From Akkermansia muciniphila (GTDB lineage Bacteria > Pseudomonadota > Gammaproteobacteria > Burkholderiales > Burkholderiaceae_C): a stretch of 9,158 nt of DNA. Positions within the stretch are counted from its first letter, which is position 1, and every line of letters begins with the position of its first letter. Shown one piece after another: positions 1-7,552 of the stretch. The notes under the pieces are model-generated. The model had not been told where the DNA came from and made no database searches. It saw nothing but the letters and a program-made list of their open reading frames with translations. The DNA lies in the NCBI GenBank assembly GCA_943327015.2, contig CALPVM020000070.1, forward strand, positions 1 through 9,158. Reading direction: 5' to 3'. The translations under genes and the position numbers were made by a program.

Positions 1-168
1 GCTACCAACTTCAATTGCTATCAGCACCCTATGATTCGGCGTGAAGTGTGTGGTGGCGATTTTGAAACCACCATCGACCGCTCGCAGTGGGGCATCACTT
101 ACGGTATTATTTATGGATTTCCCAAAAACGTCAAACTGGTGATTCAGGTAGAGGCTGTCAAACAGTAA
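1..168 (+). CDS. YceI-family polyisoprenoid-binding protein, C-terminal fragment
   Basis: Frame 1 is open from the first base of the window to a TAA at 166-168, giving the last 55 residues of a protein whose start lies outside. The segment contains CGGDFETTIDRSQWGI, then a short loop ending in IQVEAVKQ. This is the usual C-terminal end of the YceI lipocalin-like family: the conserved GGDF-type turn, the RSxWGI strand, and a final strand ending in an acidic/basic tail. YceI proteins are small, mostly periplasmic beta-barrels that bind a long isoprenoid or other lipid in a central cavity; the physiological role differs between species. The gene converges on the minus-strand operon with only 26 bases between the two stop codons, so it is not part of that operon. 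The family call is confident; subfamily and signal peptide cannot be judged from this fragment. Confidence 0.85.
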   Translation, partial: ATNFNCYQHPMIRREVCGGDFETTIDRSQWGITYGIIYGFPKNVKLVIQVEAVKQ

Positions 169-194
169 CCTTCCGCAAGCTTCACTGCGTCTGC

Positions 195-2372
195 TTAGGC
201 CAGTGTAGTAGATAGTTTGAGGGGCGTTTCCCATGCGGGAACGCCCACATCCGGTTTTTGGAATGCACTCGTCGCTTGCATGATGTAGCGATTAGCGCCA
301 ACTTTCGCACTGATGTAGTTACAACCCAGCATCGGGGTAATCAGGGCATCGGTTTGAACGGTGATGCCACTTACAAACTGGCGGTGCTGTGCTTTTTGGC
401 GCCATCCTTGGGCATCTGCATCCCAGTGGCGGTCTACGTGGCTACGTGCAAATGACGTCCATGGCCACGCAAAAAACGACAAAAGCCGTGCCATGCTGTG
501 AGGAATCAATTTGGATGGAATGCAATAATCTACCCAGTGCTCTACTTGTGCGGAACATGGTGTGAATCCGCAAGAAAGCAACCATATATCCAGCAACGGG
601 TCGGAAACAGCATCGCGCTCGTAGCAGGAAAACACAGCCCAGGTTGATTCGGCAAAACATCGACCACCATGGCTGGAGACTAGTACCAGTCGGCCTAGCT
701 CATCGACTTCGCAGTGTAAAGTCCAGTCAATTTGTTGTTCTGCATTGCGCACGGTTGAGTAGCGCAAGCCTCTGCCTGCTAGCAGATTAAACGGGCGTAC
801 ATGGCCTTCCGCAGTGTTGGTTAGCAAACTACCTTCTGGTGGAACTACAGCGAGTTCGTAGCGCGGGGTTTCTCCAGGTAGTGACACCATGATGCTGGAT
901 AAATGAAAAGGAGCAGTAGGCGAGCCCAGTTCAGCGTTGAGCTGCAAGTGCATGTGGATGTGTGGTTGCGGTGAGCGGCCGGAGTTACCGCAATAGCCAA
1001 TCAGATCACCAGGCTTGACCCACATGCCTGCATACACTTGGGCTGAGTATTGTTTGAGGTGCGCCACCAGTACAAATTTGCCATCCGCCAGCCGGATTAA
1101 AACCAGATTGCCCCAATTGAATGCAACATTGATTTTGCCGGGGGCATTGTCCGGAACTTCGTTGACCACATACCAGACTTGACCGTAGGCGGGCGACAGA
1201 ACGGGTAAATTGAAGCAGTAAAAGTCTTCCAGCCGGTTGCCACGGTTGGTGAAACTTTTGCCGTCTTTGACGACAATAAAGTCCAGCGCATGGCGCCATA
1301 AACCGCGGTGGGTGTGTTCGCCAGAGAAGCCTTGCGATACCGTCCAAACCCCCATAAAGGGCAGTGCAAGTGGTACGCTACCCGGACTGCCCACGCGTGC
1401 TCGGGCGATGGCCGAGCGTTCGTGGGATCGTTCAGGAAAATCCGGATGCTGCATGTTAAAGCGGTGGGCTATGCTGTTGTTTCGGATGCCTGCATACAGC
1501 ACCAACCATGCCGCCAGTACAAAAGGTACCGAAAAAGCGCTGAGCTCCGCAAAGCTGAAAATTCTGCCCAAAGCCAGGGATAGCCATGCCGCAAAAACAG
1601 CGGCCAGCACAGCCAGCGTTGCAGTGATGAAAGAGGGTGTTGCAAATAAACCACCCACAAGCAGTGCTGCAAGAATCGCATTACTGTCCCAGCCGGTGGC
1701 GGCCAGATGTTCGGGGGCGGCTCCTAGTAATTGCATCCAGAGACGTGCCGCACAGTAGCCCACCATGGCTAGCAACAAGTAGTAGCGCGAAAACACCAGC
1801 AAAACCAAAATTAAAAGAATGCCGGCATAGGGGTGGGCAATAAAATACAGTTTGCTGAAAGCTTGAAAAAACTGGTCAACGGCAGGTTCAAACAATTCAG
1901 GTGGTGCAATGTATGGCACATATTGCAAAGTAGATAAGCTATTGCCGGCCGCCATGGTCATCATGGCAACAAAAGCAAAGGGTAGGCTCAAAATCGGCAT
2001 GCCGACCTGAGACCAAGCCAGCCGTCCCAGCACCACACTCAACCAGCCGGAAAAAACACCTCCCATCACTACGAGCGCGATTACGCCTATGCCCGCAGTC
2101 CAAACATGCGCAATAAATAGACCGCTCAAAATGCCATTGAAGACACACACCGGACGCTCTGAGGTAGTTGCACCGGCCAAATGGGCAGCGTACCAGGCGC
2201 TGATGGCTCCAGCCAGTCCTAACGCGCCCGCGCTGGGGTGCATAAAGGTAAGCGCGCCAAACAATAAACCCGCTCGCCACGAAGGCACCAGCATAATCCA
2301 GGCATAGCCAAGCGCGATTTCCTGTACCAACCGCTGCAGATGTTGGCCGCCGAGTGTAAAGAGCGCCCTCAT
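195..2372 (-). CDS. Urea-transporter-like membrane domain fused to M23 metallopeptidase
   Basis: A 725-residue, three-part protein. Residues about 25-296 hold about ten hydrophobic segments in two homologous halves, as in the bacterial urea transporter family. The first half has FNGILSG (78-84) and MPILSLPF (125-132). The second has SNAILAALLVGG (230-241) and LSAFSVPF (277-284). These last two match the family LPxxTxPF selectivity motif only in degenerate form. After a polar linker (297-335), residues about 336-495 form an M23 (LytM/lysostaphin-type) domain. Its visible zinc and catalytic set is one of H353/H355/H361, then D364 in ALDF, H438 in VAHL, and PHIHMH with H471 and H473. Residues about 505-725 form a tail of unknown fold with seven Cys (554, 572, 583, 601, 606, 617, 684). 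The ATG overlaps the TGA of the preceding C45 gene (ATGA), which supports this start. M23 domains normally cut peptidoglycan cross-bridges in the periplasm. Whether this one is periplasmic, or even a peptidase, is not shown. Confidence 0.85.
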   Translation of the reverse strand: MRALFTLGGQHLQRLVQEIALGYAWIMLVPSWRAGLLFGALTFMHPSAGALGLAGAISAWYAAHLAGATTSERPVCVFNGILSGLFIAHVWTAGIGVIALVVMGGVFSGWLSVVLGRLAWSQVGMPILSLPFAFVAMMTMAAGNSLSTLQYVPYIAPPELFEPAVDQFFQAFSKLYFIAHPYAGILLILVLLVFSRYYLLLAMVGYCAARLWMQLLGAAPEHLAATGWDSNAILAALLVGGLFATPSFITATLAVLAAVFAAWLSLALGRIFSFAELSAFSVPFVLAAWLVLYAGIRNNSIAHRFNMQHPDFPERSHERSAIARARVGSPGSVPLALPFMGVWTVSQGFSGEHTHRGLWRHALDFIVVKDGKSFTNRGNRLEDFYCFNLPVLSPAYGQVWYVVNEVPDNAPGKINVAFNWGNLVLIRLADGKFVLVAHLKQYSAQVYAGMWVKPGDLIGYCGNSGRSPQPHIHMHLQLNAELGSPTAPFHLSSIMVSLPGETPRYELAVVPPEGSLLTNTAEGHVRPFNLLAGRGLRYSTVRNAEQQIDWTLHCEVDELGRLVLVSSHGGRCFAESTWAVFSCYERDAVSDPLLDIWLLSCGFTPCSAQVEHWVDYCIPSKLIPHSMARLLSFFAWPWTSFARSHVDRHWDADAQGWRQKAQHRQFVSGITVQTDALITPMLGCNYISAKVGANRYIMQATSAFQKPDVGVPAWETPLKLSTTLA
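222..246 (+). terminator. GC-rich hairpin in the 3' end of the fusion gene, possible yceI terminator
   Basis: GGGCGTT (222-228) pairs with AACGCCC (240-246). CCC (230-232) pairs with GGG (237-239) around an ATGC loop, with one bulged T at 229. On the plus strand five Ts follow at 255-259, so it could stop transcription from the yceI-like gene, but the eight-base gap before the T run makes it a poor intrinsic terminator. On the minus strand no T run follows. It lies inside the last codons of the M23 fusion gene. Confidence 0.35.
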
Positions 2373-3349
2373 GCCAGATCAACCCAGAGTTCGTATTCTT
2401 CAAAATAGGCAAACGATTGGTACATGCGTTTGCGATTGGGCCAGCGGTATTCCATGGCGCGTAACTGCGGGTTGTAAATGGCGGTGTACAAAGTGCCAAA
2501 GCCTTGCGCGTAGTTGGAGGCAAACAGTGGGCTGTATTCAAATGCATTCACAAACGACTCGACGCTACTTAATGGGTCGTAGAGCTTGTTAAATAGAAAT
2601 TGGTGGCGCTCGTATGAATGAGAAAAAAGTGCGTAGTTGCTCAGCTCGTAATTGCCCTGGTGGTTAACGGCTAACGGTTTATAGCTGATTTTGGGTGGCG
2701 AAAATGGTGTGAGTTCTACCGTGCGGAATTGGCCGTAAGCATCCAAAAGGGTAATGTTGTAGGCCATGTTGGCCGGTACCCGGTTGAGTACTTTGACAGC
2801 CTCGTCAATGGTGGTGCAAAACTCCAGAATATAGCGCAGGATGATAGTAATGTTAAAGCCGGGGCATACGGCCTCGTTGCCACCGAACGCCAGTGATACA
2901 CACAGGCCGTGCTCGTTCATGCCGTCCAGTACCCCCCATAAGCAATCGGTGGATGCAATGACTAGGGTGTTGTGCCATTTGGTTTTAAGAATACGTCCTT
3001 CGCAATGAGCTACGTCGTAATCGTAATTGCGCACCAGAATCGGGCTGTAGCGTGCCCAGACCGCTTGCGAGCAGCCGGTCATGTACGGCGCCGGACAGAA
3101 AAAGCTGAGTAGTCTGGCGTCTTCTTCGTTGGCTTGGGTGAGTTGCAGCAGTTTTTCCCAAAATGGAAGTAACTCCGGCATGTGTTGCTCTAAAGCTTGC
3201 CGGCATTCATCTAGCGGTGGACGTTTAATTTCGCCCTCGCTGGCAAACCAGCGTTGGTAAGCGGGCAGCGCGGCATAGTAGTGTTTCAGCCACTTGTCAC
3301 CTAGGGTCAGTTCGTGAACTGCCTGAAAGTGTTTTTGAACGTTGGCCAT
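2369..3349 (-). CDS. C45-type Ntn hydrolase / acyltransferase (isopenicillin N acyltransferase-like)
   Basis: A 326-residue protein with features of the C45 branch of N-terminal-nucleophile enzymes. That branch includes fungal acyl-CoA:6-aminopenicillanate acyltransferase and the insect beta-alanyl-dopamine hydrolase Tan. The key motif is MTGCSQ at 90-95, followed by LVRNYDYD (105-112). In the family the Gly-Cys bond (here G92-C93) is cut autocatalytically and the freed Cys becomes the nucleophile, so a 92-residue and a 234-residue chain are expected. Other family landmarks are GMNEHGLCVSL (143-153), VNHQ (228-231), SYERHQF (245-251) and GTLYTAIYNP (285-294). Such enzymes cleave or transfer acyl groups on non-peptide amide bonds. 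No signal peptide is seen, so it is probably cytoplasmic. The start codon shares one base with the upstream stop (TAATG), and no strong Shine-Dalgarno is visible, consistent with translational coupling. The specific substrate is unknown; an amide made by the neighbouring ATP-grasp enzyme is an obvious candidate (inference). Confidence 0.82.
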   Translation of the reverse strand: MANVQKHFQAVHELTLGDKWLKHYYAALPAYQRWFASEGEIKRPPLDECRQALEQHMPELLPFWEKLLQLTQANEEDARLLSFFCPAPYMTGCSQAVWARYSPILVRNYDYDVAHCEGRILKTKWHNTLVIASTDCLWGVLDGMNEHGLCVSLAFGGNEAVCPGFNITIILRYILEFCTTIDEAVKVLNRVPANMAYNITLLDAYGQFRTVELTPFSPPKISYKPLAVNHQGNYELSNYALFSHSYERHQFLFNKLYDPLSSVESFVNAFEYSPLFASNYAQGFGTLYTAIYNPQLRAMEYRWPNRKRMYQSFAYFEEYELWVDLA

Positions 3350-4845
3350 TAGTCGGTCGATCCGCTTTTTACATTCACCGCATTGTTGGACATTTCTACC
3401 AATGTGCGCTCTTCGTGGGTGAGTTGCCGGTAGTTGAATTGCACTTTTAAAGCCTGTACCCAGCGTGCACCCACTGGGTTTAATTGCCCAGCGGAGGTGC
3501 GGATACAGTTATTTAAAAACATGATGGCCAGATCGCAGCCTTTGTAGGCATATTCCCCGGTTTGCATAATCCTCAAGACATAGGCTTGATTGTCTTCTAG
3601 TGCATCGTGACGGCTGTAACTTGTTTTTTGAAGCTGTAGTTGACCGTCTGGCAACAGTTCATATACCCCTGAAACCGGGGTCTGGGTAATGATTTGGAGT
3701 GGCTCATCAATGTATTTGAGCACCACTTGCGACGCAATACCCTGCGCACCGTGGTGCAACATTTGTTGGTGAAATGCTTCAATGTCGATGTGCAGATCAA
3801 TGTTGGCATCGTATTCTAGTAAATGGAATAAAAACAACGGAATGTTGTTCTGACAGAACTGTGACATATTGGTCATGGCACTGATGCCGCTGATGCGCGA
3901 GTTAAGTTCGCCCAGGTAGACTTCACCGGTATCCAGATCCAGTAGATAGTCCAGTTCAAAAATACCACGGTAGCCGCGCTGATAAAGCGCATCGCCCATA
4001 GCGCGGGTTTTGTTTTGGATTTGTTCGCGCAAAGCTGGAGTAAATGCCTCTTGGTACAGCTCGTTGCCGCACCAGCCACCTTGGTAGGGTGTGAGTGCAT
4101 CAATGCCAATCAGCTCGGTCAGCAATGGACCAACAAAGGTGCCCCAGCGGGTGGCGTAGGCCTCTATGGCGGTGCCGCTGCAGCGCACCCAGCGCATGAC
4201 CTTCACTTTGTCTTCTCGCTCAATATCTTCTGCGTGTTTGGCATAGTCTTCTTCGCTGGCAATGAAGAAGGTGGTTTTGCCGGAATCGCCATATGCGGTT
4301 TGTATGACCCATTTTTCTCCTAAACCTGCTTTGGCTGCTTGTGCGCTGAGGTCATTAAAGGATGTAATTCGCGTCAAAATATTCGGCACACTGCCCACGC
4401 CGGCTTGGTTGCCAATTTCGGTGGTAACGATTTTGCTGTCAATCTCTCGAACCATGCTGTTTTTGGGCATGGCAACTTCCAGACCCAGCGCTTCACACAT
4501 GGCTTCCAGTTCAGGGTTGAAGAATAAAAAGATGGCCTGGTCTTTTTCAGCACCTTGTGGTGCATTAGCTTTCAGGTAATGTTGTACTGCAGGTGCACTA
4601 AGCAGGTATTCGTTGACTTCTTCTAGCGACTGAAAGACTTTGGAATAATCGTCCTTGTGTAAAAAGACTTGGGGGTGTGCCCCATCAAAGCAGTCAATCA
4701 TATTGATGTTGACCCAGCCTTTAACCCAATCGTGCAGCCCTAACATATTGAAGTTGGTGGGGCTGATGAAATAGCATTTTCTGTCGCGTGTTTGAAAGTA
4801 GCTTTTGATATCGTTCAGCGAGCGGAGAGTGTGCGTTGCAGTCAT
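3349..4845 (-). CDS. ATP-grasp ligase (carboxylate-amine ligase-like)
   Basis: A 498-residue protein with an ATP-grasp core at about 130-345. K138 sits in an early ATP-contact segment (EIDSKIVTTE, 134-143). A glycine-rich loop, QTAYGDSGKTTF (182-193), is followed by the central domain. The metal-binding end of the fold is seen as GIFELDYLLD (294-303, with E297) and LGELNSRISG (311-320, with E313, N315 and R317). ATP-grasp enzymes activate a carboxylate as acyl-phosphate and join it to an amine, thiol or other nucleophile. Similar sequences may be labelled biotin carboxylase because of the fold, but no biotin carrier domain or carboxyltransferase gene is present here. The first 130 residues and the last 150 do not match anything I can name. 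Its ATG overlaps the decarboxylase stop by four bases (ATGA), and its TAA shares a base with the C45 start. A role joining a carboxylate to the decarboxylase's amine product is plausible but inferred. Confidence 0.78.
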   Translation of the reverse strand: MTATHTLRSLNDIKSYFQTRDRKCYFISPTNFNMLGLHDWVKGWVNINMIDCFDGAHPQVFLHKDDYSKVFQSLEEVNEYLLSAPAVQHYLKANAPQGAEKDQAIFLFFNPELEAMCEALGLEVAMPKNSMVREIDSKIVTTEIGNQAGVGSVPNILTRITSFNDLSAQAAKAGLGEKWVIQTAYGDSGKTTFFIASEEDYAKHAEDIEREDKVKVMRWVRCSGTAIEAYATRWGTFVGPLLTELIGIDALTPYQGGWCGNELYQEAFTPALREQIQNKTRAMGDALYQRGYRGIFELDYLLDLDTGEVYLGELNSRISGISAMTNMSQFCQNNIPLFLFHLLEYDANIDLHIDIEAFHQQMLHHGAQGIASQVVLKYIDEPLQIITQTPVSGVYELLPDGQLQLQKTSYSRHDALEDNQAYVLRIMQTGEYAYKGCDLAIMFLNNCIRTSAGQLNPVGARWVQALKVQFNYRQLTHEERTLVEMSNNAVNVKSGSTD

Positions 4846-7538
4846 GGCAGTGTAGGGGTCAACATGGGGTTAATAGGTGGTGTTGGTAGTTGCGCTTGTC
4901 TGCGTTGCAAGGCTTGTGCCAGATAGTCTTCGGTAAAAACTTTAAATCCGAGCTCAAAACTGAAGCCGTGGATTTCCTTGACCTTGATGTGTTGAAAAAA
5001 GGTCAGTATTTCGGTGGTAATAATTTGCCCCGGCACAATGACCGGAAAGCCGGGTGGGTAGGGCGTTACAAAGCTGGCCGATATCCATTGTTTGCCATTC
5101 TGCACTTGCTCCAAGGTGTGGGCCGAATGCGGGATATAGGTGGTATGCCGTGCATCCGAGCCTTCAAAATACGCAGTACGAATGTCACTGGCCTGGTATT
5201 GGACGGCGCCAAAGGGTAAAAAGGCGGGGTGGTAAAAACGCCGCTCAGGCAGGGGGATCGATACTTCTTCTGCCAGTGGTGTTATTCTGCGACGTTCGTG
5301 TTTAAACTTGGCTGCCATTTCATGCAGTACCTGCATGAGGTAATCAATGCTGGCTTGGGTGGCTCCGATATTGATTAAAAACAGTACCGTGTGGCGCGAG
5401 GTTTTATTAACCTGAATGTCGTAGCGCGTCATGAGTAGCTGCCGGAAGCTGCTGCCGTCTATACCGGCTTTGCTGACATTGAGCGTTACCCGGGTGGGGT
5501 CAATGACAAAGTCGGACTGCCCCCAGAGTGAACTGAGCGAGCTGAGAGCGTACGGAAAGTCGTTATGGCCTGCTGTGCGATATTGATCCGGAATAAGCTC
5601 ATCATCGCTAAGCACCTGAAAGTAGGGCTGCAAGTCTGCTGATTCACGAATGCGCTGGCGTAACTGCAGCGACAACAAAATGGTGGCGCGTACTTTGTTA
5701 AAACCCTCTAAGGCAGCTTGGCGGCGTCCAATATCCAGTGATGCAATAATGGGGTAATTGGGCGAGGTGGAGGTGTGAATGCGAAAAGCTTCCAGAAAGT
5801 GCGACGCATCAAACAGGTCGTCGGCCACGTGAATCATCGAGCCTTGCCGGAAAGACGTGAGTGTTTTGTGGGTGGACTGGGTTGAGTACACCCGCAGCTT
5901 TACCAATGCTGGGTTCGGATACAGCGTTTGCTGCCACTTGTCAGGATCTGGGTTGGCCTCAAATTCCTGCGCCCATTGGCGGTAAAAAAGGTGGTACTCT
6001 GGATTGGCTATGCGCTGGCGGATTTTATGTACCGCGCTCATGGCGGTACGGCTATGATAGAGCGGGTGAAAGTGGGCGCAGGCAAACCAGGCTTCGTCCC
6101 AATGAAAAATAACGTCCGGCTTGATAGCCAGAATTTCCATCATGAATTTTTCACAATGGTAAATCAGCCCGTCAAACGTGGAGCTGGTGAGTACGATTTG
6201 TTTGAGTTGGTGCAGTCGGCCTTGTTGTTGCAGATCTAGCATTACGGCTTTGATTTGTGCCAGGTCAATGCCGCCGTACAGGTCGTAATCGATCAGCGGG
6301 TAGGTCTCCAGAAAAATGGGGTAAGCCCCCGCCAACATTACTGCGTAGGGCACTGATTTGTGGCAGTCGGCGGAGATCAGCACAATGTCGCCGGGACGGA
6401 CATTGGCCTGCATCACAATTTTGTTGGAGGTGGATGTGCCGTTAGTAACAAAATAGCTGTGGTCGGCACCAAAGGTTTCTGCAGCTTTGCGGTGTGCTTG
6501 TTTAATCGCGCCCGTGGGGTCGAGTAAAGAATCTAGCCCACCTTGTGTGGAGGAGGTTTCTGCCAGAAAAATGCCGTCGCCATAAAAGTCCAGCATGTCG
6601 TGAATCCATGGCGATCCTTTGACGGAGGCGCCACGCGATAGCGGCAGCGCATGGAATACGCTTTTGGGTTGGCGACTGTAGGCTTGCAAAGCATCAAAAA
6701 ATGGCGTCGAGAACCGGTTGCGTACCCCTGCCAGAATGGCCAGATGCAGGTCGTGAAATGGGTGAATATGGAACAGCACCCGGTCAAACTGTTTGCGAAT
6801 GTATAACGGGAGGTCAGTTGCGGAGATTTCGCTAATTAAAAAATGGTTAAGCTCCGGTCGCAGGCAGCGTATGGTTTTACATAGGTTGAACTCAACGCTT
6901 TGCGCCTCTTGCACCGGGGGTGTGGTGAGCGCGAGTGAATGGCTGTAGCGTGCAAATACTGGCTCGGAGGTGGCGGTGGCGGGCTGAATATGGTTCAGAT
7001 AAATGCAGGCCTGAATATCCGGGTTAGCCAATATGGCGGTAATTGCGTCTTGTGCACAATCGACAAACAAAATGTCGTATAAAAACTCGTCGTGGTCGGT
7101 CTTGAAAACGCTGAGTTGCTGGCGGTACAGCGCTTCGTAGTCCTGCGGGTAAGGGTGAACTACCAACACCTCAAAATAGGGTTTGCGGCTGATAGCGGTG
7201 GCTGATTCAAGTTGCTGGTCGTCCCGCAGGCAGGGTTTATCCAGCAATTCAAGATGAGTTTGAAATGGCCTGAATACCTGTTGGCGGTGCTTGCCACCTT
7301 GCATGCTTTGCCAACTGTTGTTAACCAATTGGGTAATCAGGCTGTATTGCTCCCGCTCCAAATAGTAGGCGAGTTGTAACAGAATATCGTGGCCTGGATA
7401 AGCCCAGAATCGGTCAACAGGCCAAAGGCTGCTGAGCGCTTGGCTGAATGCTTCGACCTCAAAAGATTGCCGATGGGCGGCTTCATAGAGTAGCAGCCAG
7501 ATGTCATCGCGCTTTTGTTTCAGGTCAAAGCACTTCAT
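4842..7538 (-). CDS. Orn/Lys/Arg-type PLP-dependent decarboxylase with N-terminal extension
   Basis: An 898-residue fold-type I PLP enzyme of the inducible ornithine/lysine/arginine decarboxylase family. The core begins near GSPWIHDMLDF (308-318) and continues through TNGTSTSNKIV and ADCHKSV. H393 of ADCHKSV is expected to stack on the cofactor. The core then reaches HWDEAWFAC, where D481 should contact the pyridine nitrogen, and STHKTL, where K558 should form the Schiff base. The family C-terminal motif TPYPPGFPVIVPG starts at T825. Residues about 119-260 resemble the CheY-like wing domain of the family. The first 118 residues form an additional, mainly helical, region, making the protein some 140-190 residues longer than typical members (about 710-760). 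The reaction would be loss of the alpha-carboxyl from a basic amino acid, giving agmatine, cadaverine, putrescine or an analogue; sequence alone does not fix which. The start is supported by a weak GGA nine bases upstream. Fourteen bases separate it from the TPR gene. Confidence 0.88.
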   Translation of the reverse strand: MKCFDLKQKRDDIWLLLYEAAHRQSFEVEAFSQALSSLWPVDRFWAYPGHDILLQLAYYLEREQYSLITQLVNNSWQSMQGGKHRQQVFRPFQTHLELLDKPCLRDDQQLESATAISRKPYFEVLVVHPYPQDYEALYRQQLSVFKTDHDEFLYDILFVDCAQDAITAILANPDIQACIYLNHIQPATATSEPVFARYSHSLALTTPPVQEAQSVEFNLCKTIRCLRPELNHFLISEISATDLPLYIRKQFDRVLFHIHPFHDLHLAILAGVRNRFSTPFFDALQAYSRQPKSVFHALPLSRGASVKGSPWIHDMLDFYGDGIFLAETSSTQGGLDSLLDPTGAIKQAHRKAAETFGADHSYFVTNGTSTSNKIVMQANVRPGDIVLISADCHKSVPYAVMLAGAYPIFLETYPLIDYDLYGGIDLAQIKAVMLDLQQQGRLHQLKQIVLTSSTFDGLIYHCEKFMMEILAIKPDVIFHWDEAWFACAHFHPLYHSRTAMSAVHKIRQRIANPEYHLFYRQWAQEFEANPDPDKWQQTLYPNPALVKLRVYSTQSTHKTLTSFRQGSMIHVADDLFDASHFLEAFRIHTSTSPNYPIIASLDIGRRQAALEGFNKVRATILLSLQLRQRIRESADLQPYFQVLSDDELIPDQYRTAGHNDFPYALSSLSSLWGQSDFVIDPTRVTLNVSKAGIDGSSFRQLLMTRYDIQVNKTSRHTVLFLINIGATQASIDYLMQVLHEMAAKFKHERRRITPLAEEVSIPLPERRFYHPAFLPFGAVQYQASDIRTAYFEGSDARHTTYIPHSAHTLEQVQNGKQWISASFVTPYPPGFPVIVPGQIITTEILTFFQHIKVKEIHGFSFELGFKVFTEDYLAQALQRRQAQLPTPPINPMLTPTLP

Positions 7539-7552
7539 GGTTTATGGTCCGT

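Noticed and set aside
1237..1758. Open frame of 173 residues on the plus strand
   Set aside because: It lies entirely antisense to the transporter/M23 fusion, whose frame is supported by clear domain motifs. Its translation is low-complexity and shows no recognisable motif.
1939..2547. Open frame of 202 residues on the minus strand in another frame
   Set aside because: It straddles the C45 and fusion genes out of frame with both. Its translation is Arg/Cys-rich with no domain, and the ATGA junction of the real genes explains this stretch.
4015..4323. Plus-strand open frame inside the ATP-grasp gene
   Set aside because: It is antisense to conserved ATP-grasp coding sequence and has no supporting motif or ribosome binding site.
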